64,000 nucleotides of DNA, taken from NCBI RefSeq assembly GCF_018294505.1, contig NC_057795.1:227720493-227784492 (forward strand). The letters are read 5' to 3'. The notes beneath the pieces were generated by a model, which was not told the origin of the DNA, searched no databases, and saw only the letters and a list, made by a program, of their open reading frames with translations. Below are positions 34,399 to 45,113 of the stretch, piece by piece. Position 1 is the first letter of the stretch. The number at the start of each line of letters is the position of its first letter. This DNA is from Triticum aestivum. Its lineage: Eukaryota > Streptophyta > Magnoliopsida > Poales > Poaceae. The translations under genes were made by a program, and so were the position numbers.

Positions 34399-34967
34399 TA
34401 GCAAGGTTCAAATGTTTATCCAATCAGTATGCCTGTTGTGATGTCCGTGCATCTACTGATGTGGCACAAAATATTTTTTGGGTCATGTAATAACAGCAAT
34501 TACTTTCCAAACAATAACAGACGAACCATTGGACATTGTATAGTTCACGCGCAAGCCCGGCATTCCAAGTTCAACTTCCACATCAAACTCATGTTCACAT
34601 ATATCTACACATTCATAGATAATGTCCACAACCATGGTTCACCTCAAAGCCAAAAAAAATGTGAGGAGAGTTATAAATAAAGAAAAACCTCTAGTTCCTG
34701 CTACCAGTGCGAGCACAACAAGTCAAGACCATGTGTAATTAGTTATATTTTGGTCATTTTTTGTGTTCTAAAATGCCGGCCGGCTCGCGGAAGGATGTGT
34801 TTCCAGCACACACGCGGATTCAATGAAGGCAGGCGGGGTAGTCTGAAGCCGGTTGCATGCGGCCAAGGCGCGTGTTCAGCCGGGCCTGCAGCAAGTGGGG
34901 CCCTCTTGGCCGGCGTGCCCGTTCAATGCCTGTGCTATGAGAGGTCGTGTCCGTGTCAGAGAAATCA

Positions 34968-35093
34968 CTCCCTCTAGTCCTTTTTTGTTTGGGTATGAAA
35001 AAAAATCTCATTTTCCATTCACATTTTACAAGTAAAATTCGTGGACAAACTTTGACCCAAAATATGATGGGGACTAGTAAACCAGAATGGAGG
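34968..35093. mobile_element. Degenerate Stowaway-like MITE
   Basis: Ends CTCCCTCTAGTCC and ACCAGAATGGAGG with partly complementary arms; related to the MITE at 24193-24358. Confidence 0.55.
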
Positions 35094-35890
35094 TAGTAGT
35101 TTTTTTTATGAAAGAAGGGTTTCCCCCTTCCGATTTTCATTACTGAAAACCAACATGTAAACCATAGTATTTGCCCTAGAACTACCAGGTTCAACATCTC
35201 ACAACATGAACCCATACAACCATACGCCAAGGAGGTACGTAGTAGTAGTTATGAATTCCATTTTCGCTCCGTACCAATCGTTCTAAAAAGTACTTAGTAC
35301 TTATAACGCGCCATAGAAAATTGGAACTCTTAACCCTGCTAAAAAATGATATTTTAAATGGGGCTACTCGATCTATGGCAACTGGCGAGCCACCGCCTCC
35401 AAGTCATTCACTTGTGGTCCTGACCGTCAATTCCTACGGATCAAATTATCACGCGAGTTGACTATTCCTACGAAGGTGCGCTCCACCACATACCCGGTAC
35501 CCGCGCATGCAGCAATCGTGCACCTAGGGTTTTAGGGTTTATTTGTTAATGTTGCCTTTACGTAACTCTCATGTGTGCGAGACAGCGAGAGACCGGCTGC
35601 GTGCGTGCGCCTCTTCTCTTCGTATATGTACTCCACCATTTGTCTGGTGTCCAAAAAATTATAAAGTGGTAATAACTACTAGCAATGTACCAATGCGTTG
35701 CCACACGATCAAAATAGATTAATACATATTCACCGATTTGATAGAAAAAAGAGTCTAGTTTTGAAATACGTATATCACTAAAAAATATGTTATGTTTCAC
35801 TCAAAATATATTCCTTTGGTGGTTTTGATAAGGGAGGAATGTTGTTGGTTTCAAGATTTGAGAAGTGGTATATGCCTAATTTCTACTCTT
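35094..35890. other. Spacer
   Basis: No supported feature; AT-rich with short ORFs only. Confidence 0.4.
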
Positions 35891-36329
35891 ACTAGCAAGA
35901 TGCCCGTGCGTTGCATGGAACATCAAGATCTTGTGGGAGAAAAGGATCAACGAGGGAAGGCCTTATCTGCAAATGTGGAGAGGAGTGCGGATAAATTGCC
36001 ATAGTTTCCTTCCTATCCATTAGATATAAATCGGATGGCCTATATTGCAGGATGGCATGCCCACCATCATCACCAACTCTGTTTTTTATCCCTACTCTTA
36101 TAAAAAGCATATCGGTGATGATCGTGTGCGTGCCATCCTGCAATATAGGCCGCCCGATCTATATCTAACGGATAGGAAGGAAACTATAGAAATTTTGCAA
36201 AAAGATACCCACACCCCTCTCCACATTTGCAAATAAGGCCTTCCCTCATTCATCCTTTTCTCCCACAAGATAAACTACTCATACAAATGCATCTTGATGT
36301 CTCGTGCAATGCATGGGCATCTTGCTAGT
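35891..36329. mobile_element. Complete fold-back (long inverted repeat) element
   Basis: 439 bp; ACTAGCAAGATGCCC at the left and its inverse at 36315-36329. The arms are complementary over about 200 bp (for example GGCCTATATTGCAGGATGGC against GCCATCCTGCAATATAGGCC) around a short loop near 36085. No coding capacity; no clear TSD. Superfamily uncertain. Confidence 0.8.
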
Positions 36330-37159
36330 TGTTGCAAAAAGCCCATGTGTGTGTGTGAGAGAGAGAGAGGAGGAGGATGGAGTGCATGTGTGACAAAGAC
36401 ACAAAGAGTGTGTGTGCGAGAGGTATCTGCTTAAAATGAGGTGATAGTGTGTGTGTGCACGATCGAGAGGGCGTGTCTCAAGAAGGGAAGAAAAATCTAC
36501 ATAGATACAAGGAGCAGGAGAGAGACATGTATGCGATAGGGGAAGCACGAGTGTGTGGGTGTATAAACCTATCTAGAGGCTAGTCGATAAATGTTTGTGA
36601 GAGAAATACGAGTCGGGGGTGCAAAAGCAAGAGTTTTGTGTGTGAGAGAGAGAGACGGTAGTTGGGAAGGGGAGTGGAAGCAGGAGTTGTGTGTGTGAGA
36701 GATAGAGAGGGGGGAGTTTGTGTGACCGCTAAACAAATGAATAATGTCAGTCTGGGATGGATTCGGAAAGGAGACCGCAACAAATGTTGTGTCTACAGGA
36801 GAGAGAGAGTAATTTTAGTGGTATGAGTCATATCTAGAGACATATAGGGTGTATGAGAGAATCCCATAGAGAGAAAGACAAAGTGAAAGACGAGTGGAGA
36901 CTGTGTCTGTGGCGGTGAAAAAGAAAGCTTAGGTACCTAGTGATACCAGAGAACAGTAGAGACGTGAGAGATAATGAAAACCGTGTAATGTATAATGATA
37001 GGGAGAGTGTGACACTTCTCATGGGAGACGTCGAGAGACCATGTTTGTGAGGATAGGAGAAACATGAAGTGAGCGTGCAGGTGAGCTGGAGAAAAGAGAG
37101 TGATAGCTACATGAAGGAACATGCATGCGAGAGAGATGGGCGTGAAAGGAGTGAACATA
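36330..37159. repeat. GT/GA-rich low-complexity block
   Basis: Runs of GTGTGTGTGAGAGAGAGAG-type sequence alternate with purine-rich text. It resembles the block at 29441-29730 in style. No gene. Confidence 0.75.
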
Positions 37160-37164
37160 AAAGG

Positions 37165-38081
37165 TGATAGAGGCAAAGGTGTCCCGTCTTTCGATGAGAT
37201 GATGGATATCGCTTTGGTGGAAGTCGACTTTGACGATCCGACTACGAACGTGCGAGGACGTCGCGCCTTAGCAATCGCTAAACCAACTCCGAGAGGTTAT
37301 TGACCACGCCGGAGCACGATCAACCTGACCACGAGGGTCTGTTTCCTGCGAGCAAATGAAGAACAAGCAAGAAACTAAGATTGCAATCTGGATATTGCGA
37401 ATATAAGATGAAAGCTTTATTGATCAAGGTGGGGTTCTGTGACGCCTTTGTCTGGTCGTTGAACACAAACGAAGTACGCGAAGTTGCAGCTATGGCGAAC
37501 TTTTAATCTAAACAAAACCCAAAGTCTAAACGATGCCCTAAGGGCTGTATATATGGAGGAAGAGGGGGGAATTTCGTGGCCCTTGGTGGAGGGGTCCGAC
37601 ATCAACCCTATCTCTTGTTTCCCCACACATACGGACTCTAAAAATAGCCTATACTTATGTATTTCGAAATTACATGGGCCTGGCCCAATAATAAGGTGAC
37701 GCAGCACCTAAAATAGCCTCGGGACGAAATTTATGAAGTGGCATCTTGTATATTTCGTCCAAGGCTTCATGCACCCATTATGGTGGCTTCAAAGTCCTGA
37801 AATCATCACTTGTAACTCCGTTCTTGTTCCCCTTGCGCATGCCATCATCTCCATGCTTGTTCTTGCTCCAATGTTCATCCTTCTCCAAGCTAGGCCCTTC
37901 ATTTGTAAGCAAAACAAATGTATCCAATTTAGGCAGCATCATATTCTCATGAACATTAGAATCATTACCAAGAAACGAAAGTACCTGGTAATTTAGTTGG
38001 CGTGCGCGAGCTCTAGTAATTGGTCCAGTATGTATAGCAGCAGGGCCTGTGGGTGTAACAATGGTATTGATGTCCTCATCA
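37165..38081 (-). mobile_element. Solo LTR of the same family as the element at 1250-9066
   Basis: 917 bp matching the LTRs 1250-2156 and 8157-9066 from TGATAGAGG to TCCTCATCA. A perfect 5-bp TSD AAAGG lies at 37160-37164 and 38082-38086. No internal region, so it arose by LTR-LTR recombination. It keeps the open reading frame of the polyprotein tail from 38081 down to a stop near 37778. Confidence 0.95.
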
Positions 38082-38086
38082 AAAGG

Positions 38087-40161
38087 GATTCAAATATTTG
38101 AATTCAAGATGATGATACAAGTAATCCATACTCGAACCAAAATTGATCTATCAAACATGCATACTCATATGAATTCATGCACATCTATGTTATTTAATAT
38201 GTAGATATTACTGATCCATACATTTTAGTAGAACATAATTTGGTTTAATTTTTTTTTGAATTCAACCTTATGATTTTGAGATCATTGTATTTGTAAATCA
38301 TATTATACATATAAAGGAGAAAAATTCTTTGTTTTGCTTTTGAAAGTATATATATAAAAAAATGATGTATATAGAATTTTATTCCAATCGTAAATGGATC
38401 CTGCCCGAAAAAAATAGAATACAAACGGGACTCGAATTGAGTTGGCACGGTAAACGTGCACTCTGCAAAAATTGAACGAAGCGGGGAAAATCGCAGTAAC
38501 CGCCCGAAACCAAAATCTGCAAGATGGAAATTACTAGTGCCTATCCCTACCACGCAAAGCCTATCGACGCGATTTCTATAGGTTTCGATAGGGGTAGGTT
38601 TGTAATTTCACTCAAACGTGACATAACTGCCTCTCACCCGGATTCATACATGGTGGGCGCCAAAACACAGTGTCTCATCAGCCGAAATCGACTCCCTCCC
38701 TGATTCATACACGGTGGGCACCAAAAACAAACTCTTGTCGGCAAATATTCAGTTTATGAGAGATTACCGTCCTATCCCCAACCGACTAATATTATTGTGA
38801 TGTAGGAAATTTGAAACGGGGGCTAAGTTTGTAAATTTCCTCGCATTTGAGACAAGCGCACCCTAAAGACATGGTTCCCACCTTCCTCTCTACCTCCATT
38901 TCCCCATTCGTACTCCATGGGCGCCAAAACACCCTCTCCACCCCAGCCTCCTCCGTCCGCCACCCCATCCACCGCCGTCCTCCTCCACCATGTCGGGGCT
39001 GATACCCCGACACCGCCGTCCATTACAAGAGATCGACCTCTCTCATCCACGGCTTCGGACCGAGATCCTTGCATCCCGTCCTCTCGCTTCATCCCCGCCG
39101 TCGTCCACCTTGCCAGCGCCGCTCCTACGACCGTATCGTCCACCACACCCTACAGCCACCGTCTACCCTCCAAGATCCACCGCCGACAGCCATCGCTACC
39201 GCAGCATCGTCAAATTCTCAGCACATGCATACACAGCGCCGCACCAGAGGCGGTACTCATTCGTATATGCTCAACTTATTTATCGTAGGAAGAAAATAGA
39301 TTGACACTGCTTTACTTTGATTTTATGTCCATCACTTATTTTCTAGTTGAAAGCAAACATTGGTTGCGAAGTTGCCTTTGTCCGGTTTGCACCTTCAGAT
39401 CTGCCATGGCACGCGCAACACTATACTCCCAATGCTTATGGTTTTCCCCTTTTATATTCCACACTAGTTAAATCACAGTAGACTAAATTTCAAAATTGGG
39501 TGAGTCAATTTTTCAGAGCTCGCCGGAGTTCGCCGGTGCGAAAGGAAGGGGCTCAGGTGGGGACGGTGGTTGTGGGGGGCGTTGGTGGGGCCTCGCCGAA
39601 CGAAGAAAACTCGACGTGGGTGGGGGCGGGGTTGGGGGTGGGGGTGGCAGAGGAACACAGGCGATGGGGGTTGGTGGTCCGGCCGGTGGCCCGTGCGGTG
39701 TTCTGTATGGGAAGAATCAGAGACGAGGAAGAAGAAGGGTTAGGAGACGTAGGATCTTCATCCAACCGCCTGAAATGGTCGACCGACCGAAATGACAAAA
39801 GTCACGCGACTTGCATGCGGACATGCCTTTATATTCAGTACTATCATCGTACCTGCTTAGCACTGCTCCTGAATCCATCAAGCTAAACAACGTGCCACTC
39901 ATAATTCCAAACTTGTTGCTCAAATACAAATCTGATATGATGCTGATATTCCTAAAATAAATAACATATAATTGGTCAGCTAATGTTCCTACTTTACTTT
40001 AGAAAAGCACGTGCACCACATATAGAGAGACAGCAGGGATCTGGTATTTCTTAATGCGCTCTGGTTCATCATGTGTGGGCACTGTGCAACAAACATTTTA
40101 TTATCCAAAATCTGCTTGCTCTTCTTTAGCATGTTCCTCTTCCATTCTTCTTTAATAAGTA
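38087..40161. other. Spacer upstream of the TnpA-like gene
   Basis: No supported gene. A near-direct repeat of GATTCATACATGGTGGGCG-type text occurs at about 38640 and 38700. GC-rich, exon-like but unassigned stretches lie at about 38900-39250 and 39500-39800 and could be decayed upstream exons. Confidence 0.4.
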
Positions 40162-40320
40162 CTCTCCCCATTCCTAAATACAAGTCTTTGTATAGATTGC
40201 ACCATGGATTACATATGGAGCAAAATGAGTGAATCTACACTCTAAAATGTATTTGGATATATCTGTTTGTGATCCATAGTGGAAATCTCTACAAAGACTT
40301 ATATTTTGGAACGGAGGGAG
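40162..40320. mobile_element. Stowaway MITE
   Basis: 159 bp, CTCTCCCCATTCCTAAATA to GGAACGGAGGGAG with AAGTCTTTGTA/TACAAAGACTT arms. TA on the left, CA on the right. Confidence 0.88.
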
Positions 40321-40746
40321 CATGATAGTAGTAAAGTATGTTCCTTGTAGTGAAGATGAACAGGGACATTTGTAGTGTAGAGGTCTATACAGTCGGTTGT
40401 GATGGACACTTTGAACTCTTCGGGCCTCTTTGATTCGTAGAATATTGTAAACATAGGAATAGGATTTGTGGTGGCCTACCCACTTGAATCCTATAAGAAT
40501 TGCGGGGAGCTGTGTCGCCTTTCAGAGTTACACGGATATTAGTAGTACCGCACCTTCAGTTGAAGAGAGCTGGTATCCGAAGCCTTTCTAGCTGTACCGG
40601 CAATACTATCACATATATTCCAGGAAGTTCCACTTTGCTGATTTTACTCCAATGCTTACTGTTTTCCCATTTATATCTACACTATGATCTGTGTAGCTGC
40701 TTTGTGTCGCACTAGCAGTAGTCCACTCTTGAATCTAAACACTGCA

Positions 40747-43350
40747 ATGACTTACAAAATTGGCACCAAGGCATTTAGTGCCATTCTGGATGCAATGAAA
40801 CTCATACGCTCCCCACCTGTTGATTCTTCTTCAGAATATGATCCTAATGACTATCCTAACCTCGAGGAGTCAAAGGCAGATGGCATGTCCTCTTCACCCA
40901 TCAAGGTGCTTGTTCTAATTTGGCAAGGTTTTATTGATTGCGCGTATCTTGCATATGTTGTCTTGCATTTCTTCTACTTTGTTGCACCGCCATCTTCTTA
41001 GTTTACTCATCATATATGTCGAGATGCCATGCCCATCCATTATCAATACATATTCCATCTGTCATCATACCATGTTTTTCACTCAAATGTTGTTCTTGTG
41101 CATCAGACATCAAAAAGGAAGAGGGTGATTGCCGAACCTGAAGGAGCACCAGCAAAGTCCTTGAAAAACATGGTGGTGCCGGAGAAATCAGACAACACCC
41201 CACTTATATTGGTTGTACAACCAGTGACACAAAACGTAGGACCGACTCCAGCAGAGTGTACCCATACATCACAGGCCACACCACTAGCCCCACCACGCAG
41301 GACCTGCACTCCAGCAAAAGGTATACCAATTTCAGTTGCCATAGCACCAGCCGTACCACAGAAAAATGCCACTCCAGCAAAAAGTACAGCAAGTCAACCG
41401 GCTGAAGACCTATCCCAACTGCAGAGATGGACAATTCCTGCAGATTGGAACCCTACTCCAGTTATTCCCAGTTTAAAAGACAATGCTTTCCATGTTGTTA
41501 GGGACTACGTTCATATATTCCCATCATGGGAAGATTATAGTGAAGACAAACACCATTTTTACATCTTCTTGTCCAACTTACGTGTAAGTGCTATTATTCA
41601 TGGTTATTATTTTCATGTTTTCTGCTGATTGAACACATCAATGATTTACATTACATTATTGTAAGTAGGCGAGGGTCAATCTGGATAGTCATGACGAGCA
41701 AAGCTTGCTTGTGCTTTTCAAGGAAGCATTGCAACAGAATCGGTGTTACCTGAGGAAATCACACTTTGATGGCAAGTCTATAAACTAATTTCCGGTGAAT
41801 TCTCCTATGCTAAATTTAGAAGACATTGAATGGAAAAACCTTGTTATGCACTGGTCTCGTTCCCAGGATGAGGTACTGTCTATGAAATCACATGACAATT
41901 TGAACTTCTACTTTTCCTCATGTGCCTTACGGATCTTTTTTGCAGGAAATCTGCTCGAAGAAGAATTTGGTTTGAAAAGAACGATAGGATATCACAAATA
42001 TGCTGTCCGCTGCTTTTCTCTTGTTAGTACCTCTTGTCCTGTATCACTGTACTTGCATACATACCTGGTTCATTATGTGATAGCAGTATGCATGATAGCT
42101 TGCTTATCAATTGTTCGCTCCAAATTATATGATCTGTCTGAATGGTTACATTAGTGTAGAATATATCCAATGCCAATGAAATTTTTTAGCTCTGCATTGT
42201 TCTTGTAAGTACTTGTTGTCCTTTATCACTGTACTTATATTGACAAGTAGTTGTTCATGTACCATCACTCTGTAGCTTATTTTCCTTTGCCCTCCATTTT
42301 CTACACATCAGATCTATATTTACCCTTACAATAAGGTTGGATAACACCGATGGTACTGAAGAAGTTTAGCTCTGCATTGCTCTTGGCTGTACCTTTTGCC
42401 TATATCGCTGTACTTACATTTATAACTACTTAGTTATGTAGCATCACTCTTCATATTATCTTAAATATTCTCCATTTTTTCTTATACTATCACATCTATA
42501 TTTACTCTTAACAAAAAGTAGAATAAAGGCAATTCTTATGAAGAAGATTATGTGGTAAACTTCTTGAATTGCCCCCCCCCCATCAACATGGACAAGGGAT
42601 TTATAGAGCCTGTCTTCACCAATAATGTAAGTTTGTCCTTCTCAAGCCTTCAAACTTTGTTGTATATATTTGGTTAGGCATGATTGTAATAGCTGTTTAT
42701 TTTTGGTGTTTGCATCAAATTGCATGTTTAAAGTTTATTATGTAGTTCATAAACAAAAGTTTGTCCTTGTCAATTTAAGTTTTCAGTTGTACAACCAAGT
42801 TCCTTCTTCATACCATGTAAATTAAACTATAAAGAGCAAGTGATCTTCTTTTGCACTTCATTTATGCTTCTGTTCTTGATCCGTAATCCAGTGGTGTGGT
42901 GAACCTACCCACTACAACACAATGTCATATTCTGCAATGTCTTAACTATGAACAATGTCATATCATTCTACTATTATTTAAACCGTCTCTTTATTTGCCA
43001 ATCTGAAATGGGATAAATTGAAAGCACACTAACCATTGATACTTATGAGTTCTTGATCTGTAATCTAGTGGTGTCGTGAAGCTGCCAACTCGTTCACAAT
43101 GTCATTTCCTGCCATGTCTTGACCTGAATAATACCATATTGTGTTAATGCAATTTTAAACTGTGTCACTTTATTCGTCAGTAATAAATCTGATGAATTGT
43201 CAGCACTGATACTTGTATGTGCAAAACCTGTCATCTGTCTGCTTGTTTATCTTTCAGAGTGAGGAGGATATAAGTGTTAAACAAGCGCAGTCTCATCAGC
43301 TTGCTCAGCTGCTTGCGTTGCAGCTCCCGAGCAGGGCTAACCTTTCTTGA
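40747..43350 (+). pseudogene. Decayed CACTA TnpA/Transposase_24-like gene with introns
   Basis: In En/Spm-type elements the TnpA-like protein binds subterminal repeats and assists transposition. GT-AG exons keeping one phase: 40747-40905 (MTYKIGTKAFSAIL...), 41107-41583 (KRKRVIAEPEG, Ala/Pro/Thr-rich, WTIPADWNPTP, ending before GTAAGT), 41669-41872 (VNLDSHDEQSLL, ALQQNRCYLRK, then EWKNLVMHWSRSQDE), an exon from 41946 (EICSKKN), and a last exon 43258-43350 (SEEDISVKQAQ...). The EWKNLV-x-HWSRS-x-x-DEEICSKKN pattern is characteristic of this family. TAA at 41786-41788 and a frame change after 41970 break it. Its rightward orientation within a CACTA element supports the call. Later exons between 42000 and 43257 are too decayed to place. 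Confidence 0.65.
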
Positions 43351-44339
43351 ACTCTATTGAAGTGTTGTTGGTTTTGTATATTATTTTGTCGGTGTGTTTA
43401 TTTGCACTGATGGCGATCTTTGATGCCTAGTGTATGTAATTTGTTGTCTGCTTGTGCTTTATTATCATAGTGGAGAACTTTGATGACCAGTGGACGTAAT
43501 ATGTCGTAATTTCTTTATTGTATAGTCTAGGTTTTTTCTTATTCACGATGCTATAGTTATTTTACTGTATATATATCCTGTCTTCACAGTAAACCGGCCA
43601 AACAGTAAAATTACGGTACATAATTGGGCCGTCATGCAATCACTATGTATGATCTGCATCATGGGCCCCGTCATGTTGGTCCGTTAACAGGCCTAAATGT
43701 AAACTGGCCCACTAGTAGATTCGGGCCTTTAATAGGCTGAGTAAACCGCCGGCCCTCTTTTCGCAAGAAAACTCAATGGGCTTTTAGGAGGCTGAAAAGT
43801 AGGTTGGGCCTGAAACTTGCCGAACAGCTCACGGGCCAGTAGCAACCCGAAATGGACCCTAGCCCATGATTGTGCAAATCAAATCATGGGCTTTTAACAG
43901 GCCAAAATTGTCTCGGTCCTTGTTTGGCCCAATTAGATTATCAGTTGTGAGCAGGCTGGATGCAAACCGGGCCGTAGTTAGGCCCAACTATATAATGGAG
44001 TTTTAACAGGCCAAAATAAATATAGGGCCGAAATGCTAAACGGGCCTTTAATAGGACAAAACTAATATCAGGCTGAATTACTAAATGGGCCTTTAGCAAG
44101 TGGGCCCAAAAGCATAGCGTCCAGTTGACGGGCCGAATATGATATGGGCCATAATTTAGCCCAAAGCCTCTTAAAGGGACGGACCTGATCTGGGCTGTAA
44201 TTTGGCCCAGAACGTGGTAGGCTTTTACAGGGATGGATCTCATATGGGTCATTATTAGGCCCGGAACATGGCAGGCTGTTAATGGACTGGATCAAATATG
44301 GGCCGACATTTGTCCCAAAACATGGCAGCCTATTAATGG
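43351..44339. other. Right internal to subterminal CACTA region
   Basis: From about 43570 the sequence is full of GGGCC/GGCCC words (AACGGGCCTTTAATAGG and similar), typical of subterminal repeat fields. The ORFs here are repeat translations. Confidence 0.7.
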
Positions 44340-44690
44340 GCCGGCCTACTAGTGTCCTCAAAATCTTGTGGGACTTCAGCTGGGCTGGCCCATTATGGTC
44401 GGTGAAATCTCGTGGGCCTTTAGTTGGGCCGGCCCATTATGGTCACCAAAATCTTGTGGGCCTTTAGCTGGGCCATCCCATTATGGCCTGCAAAATCTTC
44501 TTGGCCTTTAGCTGGGTCGGCCATTATGGCCCACAAAATCTTCTGGGCCTTTAGCTAGGCCGGCCCATTATGGTCTGTAAAATCTCGTAGGCCTTTAGCT
44601 AGGCCGGCCCATTATGGTCCGCAAAATCTTGTGGGCCTTTTGTTGGGTCGGCCCATTTAAACTTTATGGGCCACTTTTGGGCCGGTCCAT
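44340..44690. repeat. Approximately 48-bp tandem repeat in the right CACTA subterminal region
   Basis: About seven imperfect copies of a unit built on GGGCCTTTAGCTGGGCCGGC followed by CCATTATGGTC and AAAATCTTGTG. Confidence 0.88.
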
Positions 44691-45090
44691 GTGTCAACAT
44701 ATCATAGGCGCATCTCCCCCTTTGGATGAGTGACACCTGTGCCAACGCTGAGCCGACACGTGTTTCCTCCAACCAATGACGATTTTATACATGGAAAGTC
44801 CCCATTGGTCTGGACTGTTAACGGGTTATCGGATCGAAAATTGGACCCGATAGCTTAACGACGTTCCGTTATGGTGGATGCCATGTGTCAGTCACCCTTG
44901 ATGAAACCACTTCTTTGACGCGCGATTTATCATCATGGAAGTGGACACTTCCGTGATGATAATTTTGGTAATGTCATGGAACACTTCTACGACATCACAG
45001 GTATGACTATCTTAATTCTATCATAAAATCATCATGGATGTACATGCATGATAGAAAACATGACCTATTGTGGCAAACACGTATCATCAT
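44691..45090. repeat. Right subterminal motif field of the CACTA
   Basis: Repeated TCATCATGGAAGTG-type motifs in both orientations at about 44930-44970, 45028-45040 and 45083-45098. Candidate TnpA binding sites by analogy with En/Spm. Confidence 0.65.
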
Positions 45091-45113
45091 GGAAGTGTAT
45101 TTTTTTTGTAGTG
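45091..45113 (-). repeat. Right CACTA terminal inverted repeat
   Basis: GGAAGTGTATTTTTTTTGTA plus GTG; inverse of 14501-14523. Confidence 0.92.

Larger units (their letters stand above)
14501..45113 (+). mobile_element. 30.6-kb CACTA (En/Spm superfamily) DNA transposon
   Basis: Left end CACTACAAAAAAAAGACAC and right end ...TTTTTTTTGTAGTG are inverted repeats of each other (about 20 of 22 terminal bases agree). Both sides carry the 3-bp target duplication TCA (14498-14500 and 45114-45116). Removing the element and one TCA rejoins the tandem repeat exactly as it reads at about 46110-46140. Large subterminal repeat fields lie inside both ends, and a TnpA-like gene reads rightwards at 40747-43350. 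The 30,613-bp length includes later insertions (solo LTR, MITEs). No TnpD transposase was recognised. Confidence 0.88.
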
